A stretch of DNA of 64,000 nucleotides from Kiritimatiellia bacterium. Its GTDB lineage: Bacteria > Verrucomicrobiota > Kiritimatiellia > RFP12 > UBA1067. Positions 9,101-16,176 of this stretch are shown here, piece after piece (position 1 is the stretch's first letter; each line of letters starts with the position of its first letter). Below the pieces are notes generated by a model, which was not told where the DNA came from, did no database searches, and saw only the letters and a program-made list of their open reading frames with translations. The stretch lies in NCBI GenBank assembly GCA_016296065.1, contig JAEDKA010000004.1, forward strand, positions 1 through 64,000, given 5' to 3'. Made by a program: the position numbers and the translations under genes.

Positions 9101-10001
9101 TGCCCCAGTAGAGCCAGACCGAAGTGTCGGAGCTCAGCGAAGGAACGCCCACCCAGACGAGGGACTCGCCCTTCGTGTTCCAAAGCGCCACTTCGCTGGG
9201 AAGGACCGTGCCGTCCTCGAGTGCGAAGCGGATGTCGGATCCGTCTGTCGAGGAGTCGTCGTAGGAAAAGCCGCCGACTGTCTCCGTGAGACGGACAAGA
9301 ACGGGAAAGTTGTCCAGCGTGCCCGAGGCGGTATAGCCGGGGAAGGTAACCGGGGCGCGATAGGTGAACTGCGACGGGTCGAGGATTTCGGCCGGCGCCT
9401 CGTATTCGTAGAACTTCACCTTGGAGAGGCCGCCGTAGCCGCCACCGGCCGACCAGTCGTCGCTTGATTCAAAGAGTTCGTCGATCCAGAACCCGACCCA
9501 GCGAGCCTCGACGCCTCCGAAATTGCAGGCGGTTTCGCCGGCATAATCCGCGGAACCCGGCGCCATGGACAGAACGAGATCCTCCTTGGAAAGCGTCCAG
9601 GTTGCGGTGTCCGTAAAGTCGGGCGTTCCGGAAAAGACGGCGTCCGTGTCGGCGACATAGACGTCGATCTTCTTCAGTCCACGTTTCGGATAGCCGGCCA
9701 TGTTGAAGTTCCAGACCTTCATGTTGCCGAGAGGGCGAACGGATCCGAGATCGACCACGAACCATTTGGCGAACGAGGCTCCGCCGGTGTTGCCGGAATT
9801 GCTTCCCATCCACATCGTGGAGGCATCGGTTCCGTGGACGCCGGCGGCCAGGCCGGAATTCGAGATGACATTGGCGGCTGGACGCTCGCTCCATGCGCTT
9901 TCGGCGAAAGCGGCGAGCGGAGTGATTTCAGTCGCCGCATAAGTCGGCCATATCATAATGGTCGCAACTATGGCAACAATGCCAATCAGTGTTTTTTTCA
10001 T
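6147..10001 (-). CDS. large secreted LamG / autotransporter-strand surface protein
   Basis: This 1284-residue exported protein begins with a signal peptide (MKKTLIGIVAIVATIMIWPTYA) and an AAGGAAG ribosome site. Approximate domains: 25-200 discoidin-like (WFVVDLGSVRPLGNMKVWN); 225-320 DUF2341-like (YRAPVTFPGY...NFPVLVRL); 330-560 LamG/concanavalin-like (VWHMDEADG...WQHLGVVFNGGNVAVFLNG); 580-740 fibronectin-III-like; 760-1270 autotransporter-associated strand repeats (NWSSGTVPG..., GAGTLRMTG, NAGATLGGTGFVGG). No outer-membrane barrel or PEP-CTERM anchor is present; the chain ends LPRKGLMISVR, echoed by the C-terminus of the beta-helix protein at 43451-45121. It probably binds glycans at the cell surface as part of the esterase/deacetylase operon. 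Confidence 0.85.
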   Translation of the reverse strand: MKKTLIGIVAIVATIMIWPTYAATEITPLAAFAESAWSERPAANVISNSGLAAGVHGTDASTMWMGSNSGNTGGASFAKWFVVDLGSVRPLGNMKVWNFNMAGYPKRGLKKIDVYVADTDAVFSGTPDFTDTATWTLSKEDLVLSMAPGSADYAGETACNFGGVEARWVGFWIDELFESSDDWSAGGGYGGLSKVKFYEYEAPAEILDPSQFTYRAPVTFPGYTASGTLDNFPVLVRLTETVGGFSYDDSSTDGSDIRFALEDGTVLPSEVALWNTKGESLVWVGVPSLSSDTSVWLYWGKTHNFPASQTNGSVWTDAGYFAVWHMDEADGATTTADSAGGTFDGTHVGTTPGQEGKVGRGVLISNGGWNDAADRGKGITTAAYAGKGNVFTLTSWLKYKSGQNPGTDRLISSKSAHTDTTGWEVSFQRYSPRRIDIRGSSSASAIDSYDLFPNNWMGAWQHLGVVFNGGNVAVFLNGAYKTYGSTAALVDCDRVLTIGANVGFGEDSFKGTIDEMRLRQGRSTDAWIAAEYASVNDASFAAIGTKELLDSDHDVALLGAVSVPTVARHSATISWVLRTASSDASATVTAYYGTDPNELASSETLASGADIATGAHESTLSGLTCATTWYVKLVATGLDENSESEVVSFKTAGQPVFGPVTGAFDDLSVTLGGFLADAGAVPIDVTAYFGTDTANWTAVGQWTAVDSARAFEATTTAPRLDNYVAGFRATGTCPDCGAALAAESDVISVTVSGECRWTGAAGDLSWNTPGNWSSGTVPGLEDTAVFPAGSVSDGATIALDANQSVAVLLDQSGVSFQIGSADDVSEARVLSVGDYVRSGEANVTLLVATPFRFASTESGTNLLTVAAGTVRFGGAVTAVTAHQPVLQTGAGTVALAAAGVTPQPDFLVTAGVLQPERQGALVGNATIGGGDVSARLNCTVNMAIGNIDNVTVLTNGTALLRQTNWGYMAQTMTAQDGGTIQVYDWSYGHVIRLRGGTLQGGFMNCGSYSGQGIYSYASAIPSFFRAGFTFSQYGGAVLSVEDGEAIVDLTIAGNISWSADSWNSISKNGAGTLRMTGTSGGKSSQPFQLNAGTLLCDNASGTPIGNTLLNVNAGATLGGTGFVGGTERGNVEVVGTEANPATVAPGSINETTGAHVYGTLTVGSETQTNTVSLGAFTRVKIGVGPKDTHTLLSDVDRLAVNGGVTIGENCVLDLSSNTAALDTVSGGTFTILSATDGITGEFATVIKPKNSWKVTYVSEQVGDENVVKSITLTLPRKGLMISVR

Positions 10002-10051
10002 TTGTGCTTCCTTTCGAGTTTAAGATTTGTGTTTTCCTGTCCTGCGCCGAT

Positions 10052-11344
10052 CTACTTCTTCGGCGGGATGTAGCCGTGGCGCGAGCCCTGCACGTAGTCG
10101 ATCTTGCGCGACTTCGCGTTGACGAGGTTGTTGTAGAATACCGTTATCCCGGACGGCGGCGAGGTGTAGTCGCCGAGCCCCGCCCGCTTTACATGCACGT
10201 CGCACTTGATGCGTCGCGCCATGTTCGCGCAGTCGAAGTACCTGAGCGCCGGAGTGTACTCGGGCTCGAACTCGCTCTTCATCCGCCCCTCGCCGCGCTT
10301 GCCGATGTCGCAGCACCACACGATGTCGACAGTCGCCTTCGTGACCCTGGGGTCGAGCGCCGCGCCCCACACGGACTGCAGCCCGCCCTGGCTGCCGCCC
10401 AATACCTCGAGATCCTTGCCGTTCCACTCGGGAAGCGACTCGACGTACTCGAGCGCGCGCATGACACGAAGCGCCATCCCGCGGAAGTACGCCTTCTCCG
10501 GGTCGGCGTTCTGCACCGGATCGAGCGCGTAGCCCTTCCCGTTCGACTTGATCGAGTCGAAGAACTTCTTGTAGTACGCGTCGTCCTTCTCGAGAAGGCA
10601 GCCGTGCGCGTTGATGTGGAGATTGATCTGCCACTCATACCAGCAGTGCTGCGGCGCACGCGGCGTCCCGGTGCCGTAGCCGTCGAAATCCACGATTGCG
10701 CCGAGTTTCTGTCCTCCGTCGCAGCGCTTCGGAATCGAAATATATCCCGTCACGGGATTTCCCCCCGCGCAGTCGATCTCGACGGCATAGAGGCGCACCT
10801 TGTCGTTGGGGCTCTTGACCTCCCAGCGCTTCGCCTTCACGGGAACCTTTGCGAGTTCCTTCCGCTGCCTCGCCCAGAACGCATCGAAGTCGGCGGGCTC
10901 CTTCTCGCCCTGCCTGATCTTTCCGACGTCCGCACCCGCACCCCCGTCGAAGAACACGCCCTTCTCCCCAAACCAGTTCTCGCCCGGAGCAGGCCTGTCG
11001 CGCTGCACGCGCTTTCCGTCCGCCCCAACGAGATGCGCCTCTACGCGCACGAAGCCCGGCTTTGCGATCGACGTGACGATCCTGCCGACCTCGCCGACCT
11101 TCGCAGGGAACTTCCCGTTCTTCTTCTTGCCGTCGTCGCCGCGGCACTGCCACTCCACCGTCCATTCGCCCGCGGGAAGCGCGTCGATCTTCTCGAGAGA
11201 AAGCGTGAAGGTCATCTTCTCGCCCACGCGGTACTCCGTGGGGGACTTGTCGGTACGCCCGACAAGCATGGCCGCGTCAAACGGGCCTGCGTTTGCCGCT
11301 AGTGAAATAATCGCCGCCAGAGCGGAAAGAATACGAATGTTCAT
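10052..11344 (-). CDS. secreted acetyl(xylan) esterase, CE7/AXE1 family
   Basis: This 430-residue exported alpha/beta hydrolase has a signal peptide (MNIRILSALAAIISLAANA) and an N-terminal beta-sandwich-like extension (about 20-130). The CE7 catalytic domain follows, with nucleophile Ser near 316 in LGGSQGGLQS, a candidate Asp near 392 (RAGLGDYTSPPSG) and His near 422 (GSRHGYIPP). The oxyanion region GTGTPRAPQHCWYEWQ resembles the family RG-Q segment. CE7 enzymes remove acetyl groups from xylo-oligosaccharides and other small acetylated sugars. It is the first gene of the 11344-to-1237 operon. The start at 11344 is preferred over an upstream in-frame ATG because it follows AGGGGAACC and the signal peptide begins there. 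Confidence 0.85.
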   Translation of the reverse strand: MNIRILSALAAIISLAANAGPFDAAMLVGRTDKSPTEYRVGEKMTFTLSLEKIDALPAGEWTVEWQCRGDDGKKKNGKFPAKVGEVGRIVTSIAKPGFVRVEAHLVGADGKRVQRDRPAPGENWFGEKGVFFDGGAGADVGKIRQGEKEPADFDAFWARQRKELAKVPVKAKRWEVKSPNDKVRLYAVEIDCAGGNPVTGYISIPKRCDGGQKLGAIVDFDGYGTGTPRAPQHCWYEWQINLHINAHGCLLEKDDAYYKKFFDSIKSNGKGYALDPVQNADPEKAYFRGMALRVMRALEYVESLPEWNGKDLEVLGGSQGGLQSVWGAALDPRVTKATVDIVWCCDIGKRGEGRMKSEFEPEYTPALRYFDCANMARRIKCDVHVKRAGLGDYTSPPSGITVFYNNLVNAKSRKIDYVQGSRHGYIPPKK

Positions 11345-11356
11345 GCTGGTTCCCCT

Positions 11357-11397
11357 AATGTCTGCCGACATTTTAGCATATATCGGCAATCATTGAA
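11357..11397 (-). promoter_or_regulatory. operon promoter with overlapping dyad upstream of the CE7 gene
   Basis: On the minus strand TTCAAT (11392-11397), a 16-bp spacer and TGC-TAAAAT (-10 at 11370-11375) form a plausible extended -10 promoter. A perfect dyad AATGTC-N4-GACATT (11357-11372) overlaps the -10 and the expected start of transcription. This is a natural position for a repressor such as the flanking XylR-type regulators. Operator identity is inference. Confidence 0.55.
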
Positions 11398-11410
11398 GGA
11401 AAAGTCGCGC

Positions 11411-11435
11411 AAAAACCTGCGGAAAAAATCCGCAG
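11411..11435 (-). terminator. rho-independent terminator after the SPFH-XylR operon
   Basis: Read on the minus strand, CTGCGGA-N5-TCCGCAG is followed by GTTTTTG. It lies 21 bp beyond the stop of the regulator at 11457 and separates it from the CE7 operon promoter. A second small hairpin, GCGGA-N5-TCCGC (11442-11456), sits directly after the stop codon. Confidence 0.75.
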
Positions 11436-11456
11436 AGAACGGCGGATATTTTCCGC

Positions 11457-12611
11457 TCAGCGCACGGCGCGCGCGCGCCAGTCGGCGGGCGAAAGGCCCG
11501 TCGCCTTAGAGAAAAGATAGCGAAGCGAGCGCTCGTCGGTGTATCCGCACCGCTCGCAGACGATCGAGATCGGCAGGTCGGTATCGGAAAGAAGCCGCTT
11601 GGCGCGAGCAAGCCTTACCGCCATGATCTCGTCCTTGATGGAATGTCCGCAGACCTCCTTGAACCTCGCCTCCGCCGAACGCGGCTTCATCCCCATCGCC
11701 GCGATGACGTCCTTGACCGTCGCGCCGGAACACGAATCGCGGCGGATGAGCTCAAGTGCGCGCACGACGCGCGGATCCCTCGCGGCGTCAACGCGCGTTG
11801 AACGGCGGCGCACAAGCGGAGAAGCGCCGTAGAGCATCGTCGCGGGCGATTTGCCGCGGTCCGCGATGCAGCGCGCGAGCAGTTCGGCCGCAAGCCGCCC
11901 AGAGCGCTCGAAGTCGGGCGCGACGCTCGAGAGCGTCGGATGCGTGTTCTCGCATATCAGCTCGTCGTCGTCGATTCCCATCACGGCCAGATCGTCGGGA
12001 ACCGATATTCCGGCGGCCTCCGCGGCCGAGAGGACATGCGCAGCCATCTCGTCGTTAGCCGCGAGTACTCCGGCAGGACGCGGCAGGGAGCGGAGAAAAT
12101 CGGCAAGGCGGCCGAGGAACACGCTTATGTCCGCCCCCTCGCACGCCGCGGCCGAATCGAAGGAGAAGAACGGAACGCCCTCCTCTTCCGCCACCTTCTC
12201 GACGACGCGGCGCCGCGCGTCGGACCAGTCACGCGGCGTGTGGTACGAGACGAAGCCGAGCGACTCGCTGTTCAGCGAAACGAGTTCGGCGACAGCGGTG
12301 CGCGCAGTGTCGTCCGAGTCGTGGGCGAGCCTGTAGGCCGAGCCTCCTACGGCGGACTCGTCCGCGTCGCAGAAGACCGCGGGGATTCCGTCGTAGCTTT
12401 GCACGCCGAAACCCTCGCGCCCGAGCACTCCTCCGTCGACTATGACGCCGCCTGGCTTCCAGAAGTCGACGGCACCCTTGGCGTTCGTCGATAGACCGTC
12501 GGCGTTCACGGCGTGTATGCTCCAGCCGTGCCTGCGCGCCTCCGCGCAGATTCCGGTCATGCGCCTCCGCCAGAGGGTGAAGGCGCCTTCGTAGAAGTAG
12601 AGGACTGTCAC
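11457..12611 (-). CDS. XylR-type transcriptional regulator (LacI-like sensor + AraC HTH), second paralogue
   Basis: This 384-residue protein has the same architecture as the regulator at 4952-6124. The sensor domain (about 1-270) contains VLAANDEMAAHVLSAAE and LAVMGIDDDELICENTHPTLSS. The AraC domain (about 280-380) ends GYTDERSLRYLFSKATGLSPADWRA. The GTG start overlaps the stop of the SPFH gene (GTGA), so it is translationally coupled to it. It sits just upstream of the CE7 operon promoter and its dyad, which makes it a good candidate controller of that operon. Why it is co-transcribed with a membrane-microdomain protein is unclear. Confidence 0.9.
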   Translation of the reverse strand: MTVLYFYEGAFTLWRRRMTGICAEARRHGWSIHAVNADGLSTNAKGAVDFWKPGGVIVDGGVLGREGFGVQSYDGIPAVFCDADESAVGGSAYRLAHDSDDTARTAVAELVSLNSESLGFVSYHTPRDWSDARRRVVEKVAEEEGVPFFSFDSAAACEGADISVFLGRLADFLRSLPRPAGVLAANDEMAAHVLSAAEAAGISVPDDLAVMGIDDDELICENTHPTLSSVAPDFERSGRLAAELLARCIADRGKSPATMLYGASPLVRRRSTRVDAARDPRVVRALELIRRDSCSGATVKDVIAAMGMKPRSAEARFKEVCGHSIKDEIMAVRLARAKRLLSDTDLPISIVCERCGYTDERSLRYLFSKATGLSPADWRARAVR

Positions 12612-14128
12612 GCGTCCTTGCCCTTGCCTGCGGCGTCGAGTATCTTCGCGCCGAAGGCACCGGCGAGAAGCGACTTGAGGTCGATTCCGAGGCCCTTGGA
12701 GAGTCCGTCAGAAAGCTGCACAGTCTTGTCGATGACCCCCGCCGCGATTGCGCCGGACTGGTCGCCGTACATCGTGATGTTTCCGACCTTGGTGTAAGCC
12801 TCGGCGATTCCCTTCGCGATCTCGGGCAGCTGCTCGCAATAGACCTTCGCGACCTGGAGCTGGAGGTCCATCTTCGCGGCCTCGCCGTACTTCGCCATCG
12901 CGTCCGCCTTCTTCTCGAGGCCCTCCGCCTCGGCGAGCGCCTTCATCTTGATCGCCTCGGCCTCGGCGTTGCCCTTCGCGGCGATGACAGCCGCCTCGTT
13001 CTCGCCCTTGATCCTCTCGGCCTCGGCAAGCGCCTTCTTCGCATCCGCCTCGGCGACTGCGAGCGCCTTCTTCGCGTCCGCCTCGCGCTCAGCCTCTGCG
13101 AGGCGCGCCTCGGCCTCCTTCGTGCGGCGGTAGAGATCGGCCTCGGCCAGCTTGGACTGCTGGAAGAGCGCGGCCTGCGCGTCCTGCTCGATGGAGTACT
13201 TCTTCGCGTCCGCCTCCTTGCGGACGTTCGCGTCGAGCTCCTTCTCCTTGATGGCGACGGCGCGCTCCTTGAGCTCGATCTCCTTCTCCTGGCGGGCGAT
13301 GTTCGCGTCGCCGAACTTGACTTCCTTGATCTTGCGCTGCTCTTCGGCCATGATGCCCTTCGCGGCCTCGGCGATCGCGAGCTGGGTGTCGGCGGCCTTC
13401 TTGAGCTCGGCCTTCTTGATCTCGAGCTCGTTCTGCTTCTTGGCGATCTCGGTCTGGGACTCGACGTCGGCGTCGTTCGCCTCCTTGGCGGCCTGCGCGC
13501 GCGCAACCGCGACGTCGCGCTCCGCGTTCGCGCGGGCGATCGCGGCGTCCTTCGAGATCTGGGCGATGTTGTCGATACCGAGGTTCTCGATGGCCTTGTC
13601 GTTGTCAGAGAAGTTCTGGACGTTGAACGAGATGATCTCGAGGCCCATCCTCGCGAGGTCGGGGTCCGCGTTGGTCTTCACCATGTCCGCGAACTTCTGG
13701 CGGTCGAGCACCATCTCCTTCGTGTGCATCTGGCCGACGATCTCTCGCATGTTGCCCTCGAGCACCTCCTTGGCGACGCCGGCGATGTAGTTCGGCGCGG
13801 CGTTGAGGAAGTTCATCGCGGCGAGGTCGATCTTCTCCGGATCGCGCCCGACCTTGATGTTCACCACTGCGTCGACGTTAACGTTGATGAAGTCGGCGTT
13901 CGGCACCGGCTCGGACGTCTTGACGTCGACCTGGATGAGCTCGAGCGTCACCTTGTCGAGGCGCTCGAAGAACGGAATCCTGAAGTTCGCGCCGCCGATG
14001 ACGGTCCTCCGCTTGAGGCCCGAGATGATGTACGCCATGTCCGGCGGAGCCTTCACGTAGGACACCACGAGGAGAATGACGACGAACAAGACCGCCGCAG
14101 CGGTGAGTATGAGCTGGATTTCGTTCAT
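12608..14128 (-). CDS. flotillin-like SPFH-domain membrane protein
   Basis: This 506-residue protein has one N-terminal membrane helix (ILTAAAVLFVVILLVVSYV), then a PHB/SPFH domain (about 30-200: MAYIISGLKRRTVIGGANFRIPFFERLDKV). A long Ala/Glu/Lys coiled coil (about 200-430) carries the repeated AEAE/ADAKKALAEAE pattern of flotillins, and the tail is Gly/Ala-rich. Bacterial flotillins (YqiK/FloT/FloA types) scaffold membrane microdomains and form large oligomers at the inner membrane. The coiled coil explains the extremely biased base composition on both strands here. The start follows AGGAAAGG. The gene overlaps the XylR-type regulator downstream. Confidence 0.9.
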   Translation of the reverse strand: MNEIQLILTAAAVLFVVILLVVSYVKAPPDMAYIISGLKRRTVIGGANFRIPFFERLDKVTLELIQVDVKTSEPVPNADFINVNVDAVVNIKVGRDPEKIDLAAMNFLNAAPNYIAGVAKEVLEGNMREIVGQMHTKEMVLDRQKFADMVKTNADPDLARMGLEIISFNVQNFSDNDKAIENLGIDNIAQISKDAAIARANAERDVAVARAQAAKEANDADVESQTEIAKKQNELEIKKAELKKAADTQLAIAEAAKGIMAEEQRKIKEVKFGDANIARQEKEIELKERAVAIKEKELDANVRKEADAKKYSIEQDAQAALFQQSKLAEADLYRRTKEAEARLAEAEREADAKKALAVAEADAKKALAEAERIKGENEAAVIAAKGNAEAEAIKMKALAEAEGLEKKADAMAKYGEAAKMDLQLQVAKVYCEQLPEIAKGIAEAYTKVGNITMYGDQSGAIAAGVIDKTVQLSDGLSKGLGIDLKSLLAGAFGAKILDAAGKGKDA

Positions 14129-14165
14129 TTTGGTTTCCTTTCCTGCGATTGATGTTGCAATGGAA

Positions 14166-14174
14166 ATTATACCA
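14166..14174 (-). promoter_or_regulatory. extended -10 promoter of the SPFH gene
   Basis: TGG-TATAAT (-10 at 14166-14171) on the minus strand gives an mRNA leader of about 30 nt containing AGGAAAGG before the ATG at 14128. No good -35 is visible at the correct spacing, consistent with a TGn-dependent extended -10 promoter. Confidence 0.65.
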
Positions 14175-14222
14175 TAAAATCACGCACCAAAACCGGCGAA
14201 AATCAAACGCCGCGCAGACCGC

Positions 14223-14963
14223 TCACAGCTCGACGGATTCGTCCTGGCACAGGACCTTCAGCGACACGTCCGGCCTGCCCATCTCGAGCAGCGTCGCGCG
14301 CATCGCCTCCTCCGCCATGCGCGGGACGTTGCAGTCGCGCGACAAGTGCGCAAGCGCAAGAGACTTGAGCTTCGGCGACGCAAAGCGCCGCACGAGTCCG
14401 CAGGCCTGGTCGTTCGAGAGATGCCCGCGCGGACCCGCAATGCGCTGGATAAGGCTCGGATGCCTCCCGCTCTGGCGCAGCAGCACCGGATCGTGGTTCG
14501 ACTCGAGAGTCGCGAAGTCCGCCTCCGCAAGCTTGAGTCCGATCGAATCGAGCGGCGTGCCGATGTCAGTTCCGTGGAAATACGTCTCCCCAGCCGCGGA
14601 CACGAGAAAGCCGACAGGGTCGCTCGTGTCGTGCGGAATCGAGAACGGCGACACCGCGAAAGGTCCGACATCGAAGGACTGTCCGTTCTCGAAGCACACG
14701 AACGCGTCCTCCGGAACCCCGAACTCGCAGGCCGTTGCCTCCGCCGTCATCGCGTTAGCGAACACCGGAACGTCCCGGTGCTTCAGAAGCGCCTTGAGTC
14801 CGCTCACGTGGTCGGAGTGCGAATGCGTGACAAGGACGGCGGAGAACTCGATTCCCTTGAGTTTCTTCAGGCATACCCCGCAGTCTATCAGAACCGCCTC
14901 CCCAGCGTGCTCCACGAGGTACGCGTTCCCCTTAGATCCGCTCGCGATCGAGACAATCTTCAC
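14223..14963 (-). CDS. MBL-fold metallo-hydrolase, WalJ/YycJ-like
   Basis: This 246-residue cytoplasmic metallo-beta-lactamase-fold enzyme starts MKIVSIASGSKGNAYLVE, typical of the YycJ/WalJ group. The metal-binding HSHSDH motif is near residues 48-53 and GTDIG supplies a later metal-ligand Asp. FATLESNHDPVLL, GHLSNDQA and LAHLSRDCN are also hallmarks of the group. WalJ-type proteins have been linked to double-strand DNA processing and cell-envelope signalling; the exact substrate is not established. It has its own promoter (15029-15034) and an AGGAGGG ribosome site, and appears monocistronic. Confidence 0.9.
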   Translation of the reverse strand: MKIVSIASGSKGNAYLVEHAGEAVLIDCGVCLKKLKGIEFSAVLVTHSHSDHVSGLKALLKHRDVPVFANAMTAEATACEFGVPEDAFVCFENGQSFDVGPFAVSPFSIPHDTSDPVGFLVSAAGETYFHGTDIGTPLDSIGLKLAEADFATLESNHDPVLLRQSGRHPSLIQRIAGPRGHLSNDQACGLVRRFASPKLKSLALAHLSRDCNVPRMAEEAMRATLLEMGRPDVSLKVLCQDESVEL

Positions 14964-15028
14964 TTCCGAGCCCTCCTGCCAGCCGCCCGCCGCGGCGCAA
15001 ATTCCTCTTCTGAATGAACCATGCGGAT

Positions 15029-15037
15029 ATTATACCA
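15029..15037 (-). promoter_or_regulatory. extended -10 promoter of the MBL-fold gene
   Basis: TGG-TATAAT on the minus strand (-10 at 15029-15034) lies about 65 bp upstream of the ATG at 14963. The leader contains AGGAGGG. The same TGG-TATAAT form is seen at several other genes in the window. Confidence 0.65.
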
Positions 15038-15105
15038 AATCCGCCGAGTCGCGGATGAATGCCGCTGACTTGACAGGCGGGCGCAGGAAGATGTGCCAGT
15101 GCGAT

Positions 15106-16167
15106 TTAGTCCACGTAGAACGCCAGGCTGCGCTTTGCGGGCGCGGCCTCGGGCGGAGCCTCGACGAAGAGCAACTGGTTGATGACCTTGCGCTCAGTTC
15201 CGACGGGATCTATGGTGATCGTTAATCCAAAGACCGTCTTCTGCGTACCGGAGAGATAGTTCATCGTGTAGTAGTCCGAGGAATCCGCAGACGTCTTCTG
15301 CGTGTCGCAGATGTCCGAGACCGTCATAAGGTCTTTCCTGATCGCCATCGTCGTCGAGCCTCCGCCGTCGCAGCAGACACCATAAGTGCAGCCAAGCTCT
15401 AGCTGTAGCGCGGCGACTTCGTGGTAAGCGAGACCTTCGGCGACACCCTCGCGCCGTCCGTCAACGGCGCACGCCCAGAGAACGCCGTCTGCGGTCGTGC
15501 CGAAAAAAGTGTAGTTGGCCTTGGTGAAATACGTCGCGCCAGCGCCCCATGTCGCAACGCCGTCATGGATCGTGTACGCCTCGTGCGTGACGACGTTGTC
15601 CCAGTCGTCGGCCTTCGCCTTGCCAGTCTCAGGATCGACAGCGGTCCAGTCTTTGTCGAACTTGTAGCTCTTGTCGTCGTTAAACGCGAACCCAGCCTTC
15701 GTGCCCGTTGTCTCAGCGCCGTTGGGAATCACAGCGCCGTCCGCCTTGGCATAACCCTGTGGACGGCCGTTGCCGTCTTCCATCGTCATGTTGATTGCGA
15801 AGAGCGCGTTGTACTGCGCGGCGGTCTTGGAAGTAGTCCACTTCTTCATCGAAGTCTGCGTGTGGTCGACGAACTTCATCTTCACGGGCGCGTTCCTGTA
15901 GTCGATGCGCAGCATGTGGAGGTCGTTCTTGGACCCTGTGAATCCGTCGACTGTTCCGAGCAGATTGGAGAACCTGCCGTAGTAGTACTCGACGCCGTTC
16001 GTGAGCTGCATCCACTTTGCCGTATGAAGCCCCATGGCCCGGAGGCTCGCGGGGAACTTCGCAATGGCGGCGTCACCCGTGAGGAGCTCGCCCGCCGGAG
16101 AGATTCCGGCGGCGCAAGCCACGAGCGCGGCCATCAGAAACCGCGCGTTTCGCAATGAAATGTGCAT
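15106..16167 (-). CDS. secreted phosphodiester glycosidase, NAGPA-like domain
   Basis: This 353-residue exported protein has a signal peptide (ARFLMAALVACAAGISPAG). Its core matches the phosphodiester glycosidase (NAGPA/uncovering-enzyme) domain: ALFAINMTMEDGNGRPQGY, GAVIPNGAE, then VAALQLELGCTYGVCCDGGGSTTM near residues 255-280, the family's LDGGGSSTM region. Such enzymes cleave alpha-N-acetylglucosamine phosphodiesters; bacterial members act on exopolysaccharides or teichoic-type polymers. It closes the amino-sugar operon, 9 bp after the GH109 gene, fitting a role in releasing GlcNAc from capped glycans. Confidence 0.8.
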   Translation of the reverse strand: MHISLRNARFLMAALVACAAGISPAGELLTGDAAIAKFPASLRAMGLHTAKWMQLTNGVEYYYGRFSNLLGTVDGFTGSKNDLHMLRIDYRNAPVKMKFVDHTQTSMKKWTTSKTAAQYNALFAINMTMEDGNGRPQGYAKADGAVIPNGAETTGTKAGFAFNDDKSYKFDKDWTAVDPETGKAKADDWDNVVTHEAYTIHDGVATWGAGATYFTKANYTFFGTTADGVLWACAVDGRREGVAEGLAYHEVAALQLELGCTYGVCCDGGGSTTMAIRKDLMTVSDICDTQKTSADSSDYYTMNYLSGTQKTVFGLTITIDPVGTERKVINQLLFVEAPPEAAPAKRSLAFYVD

Positions 16168-16176
16168 CGTCGTGCC

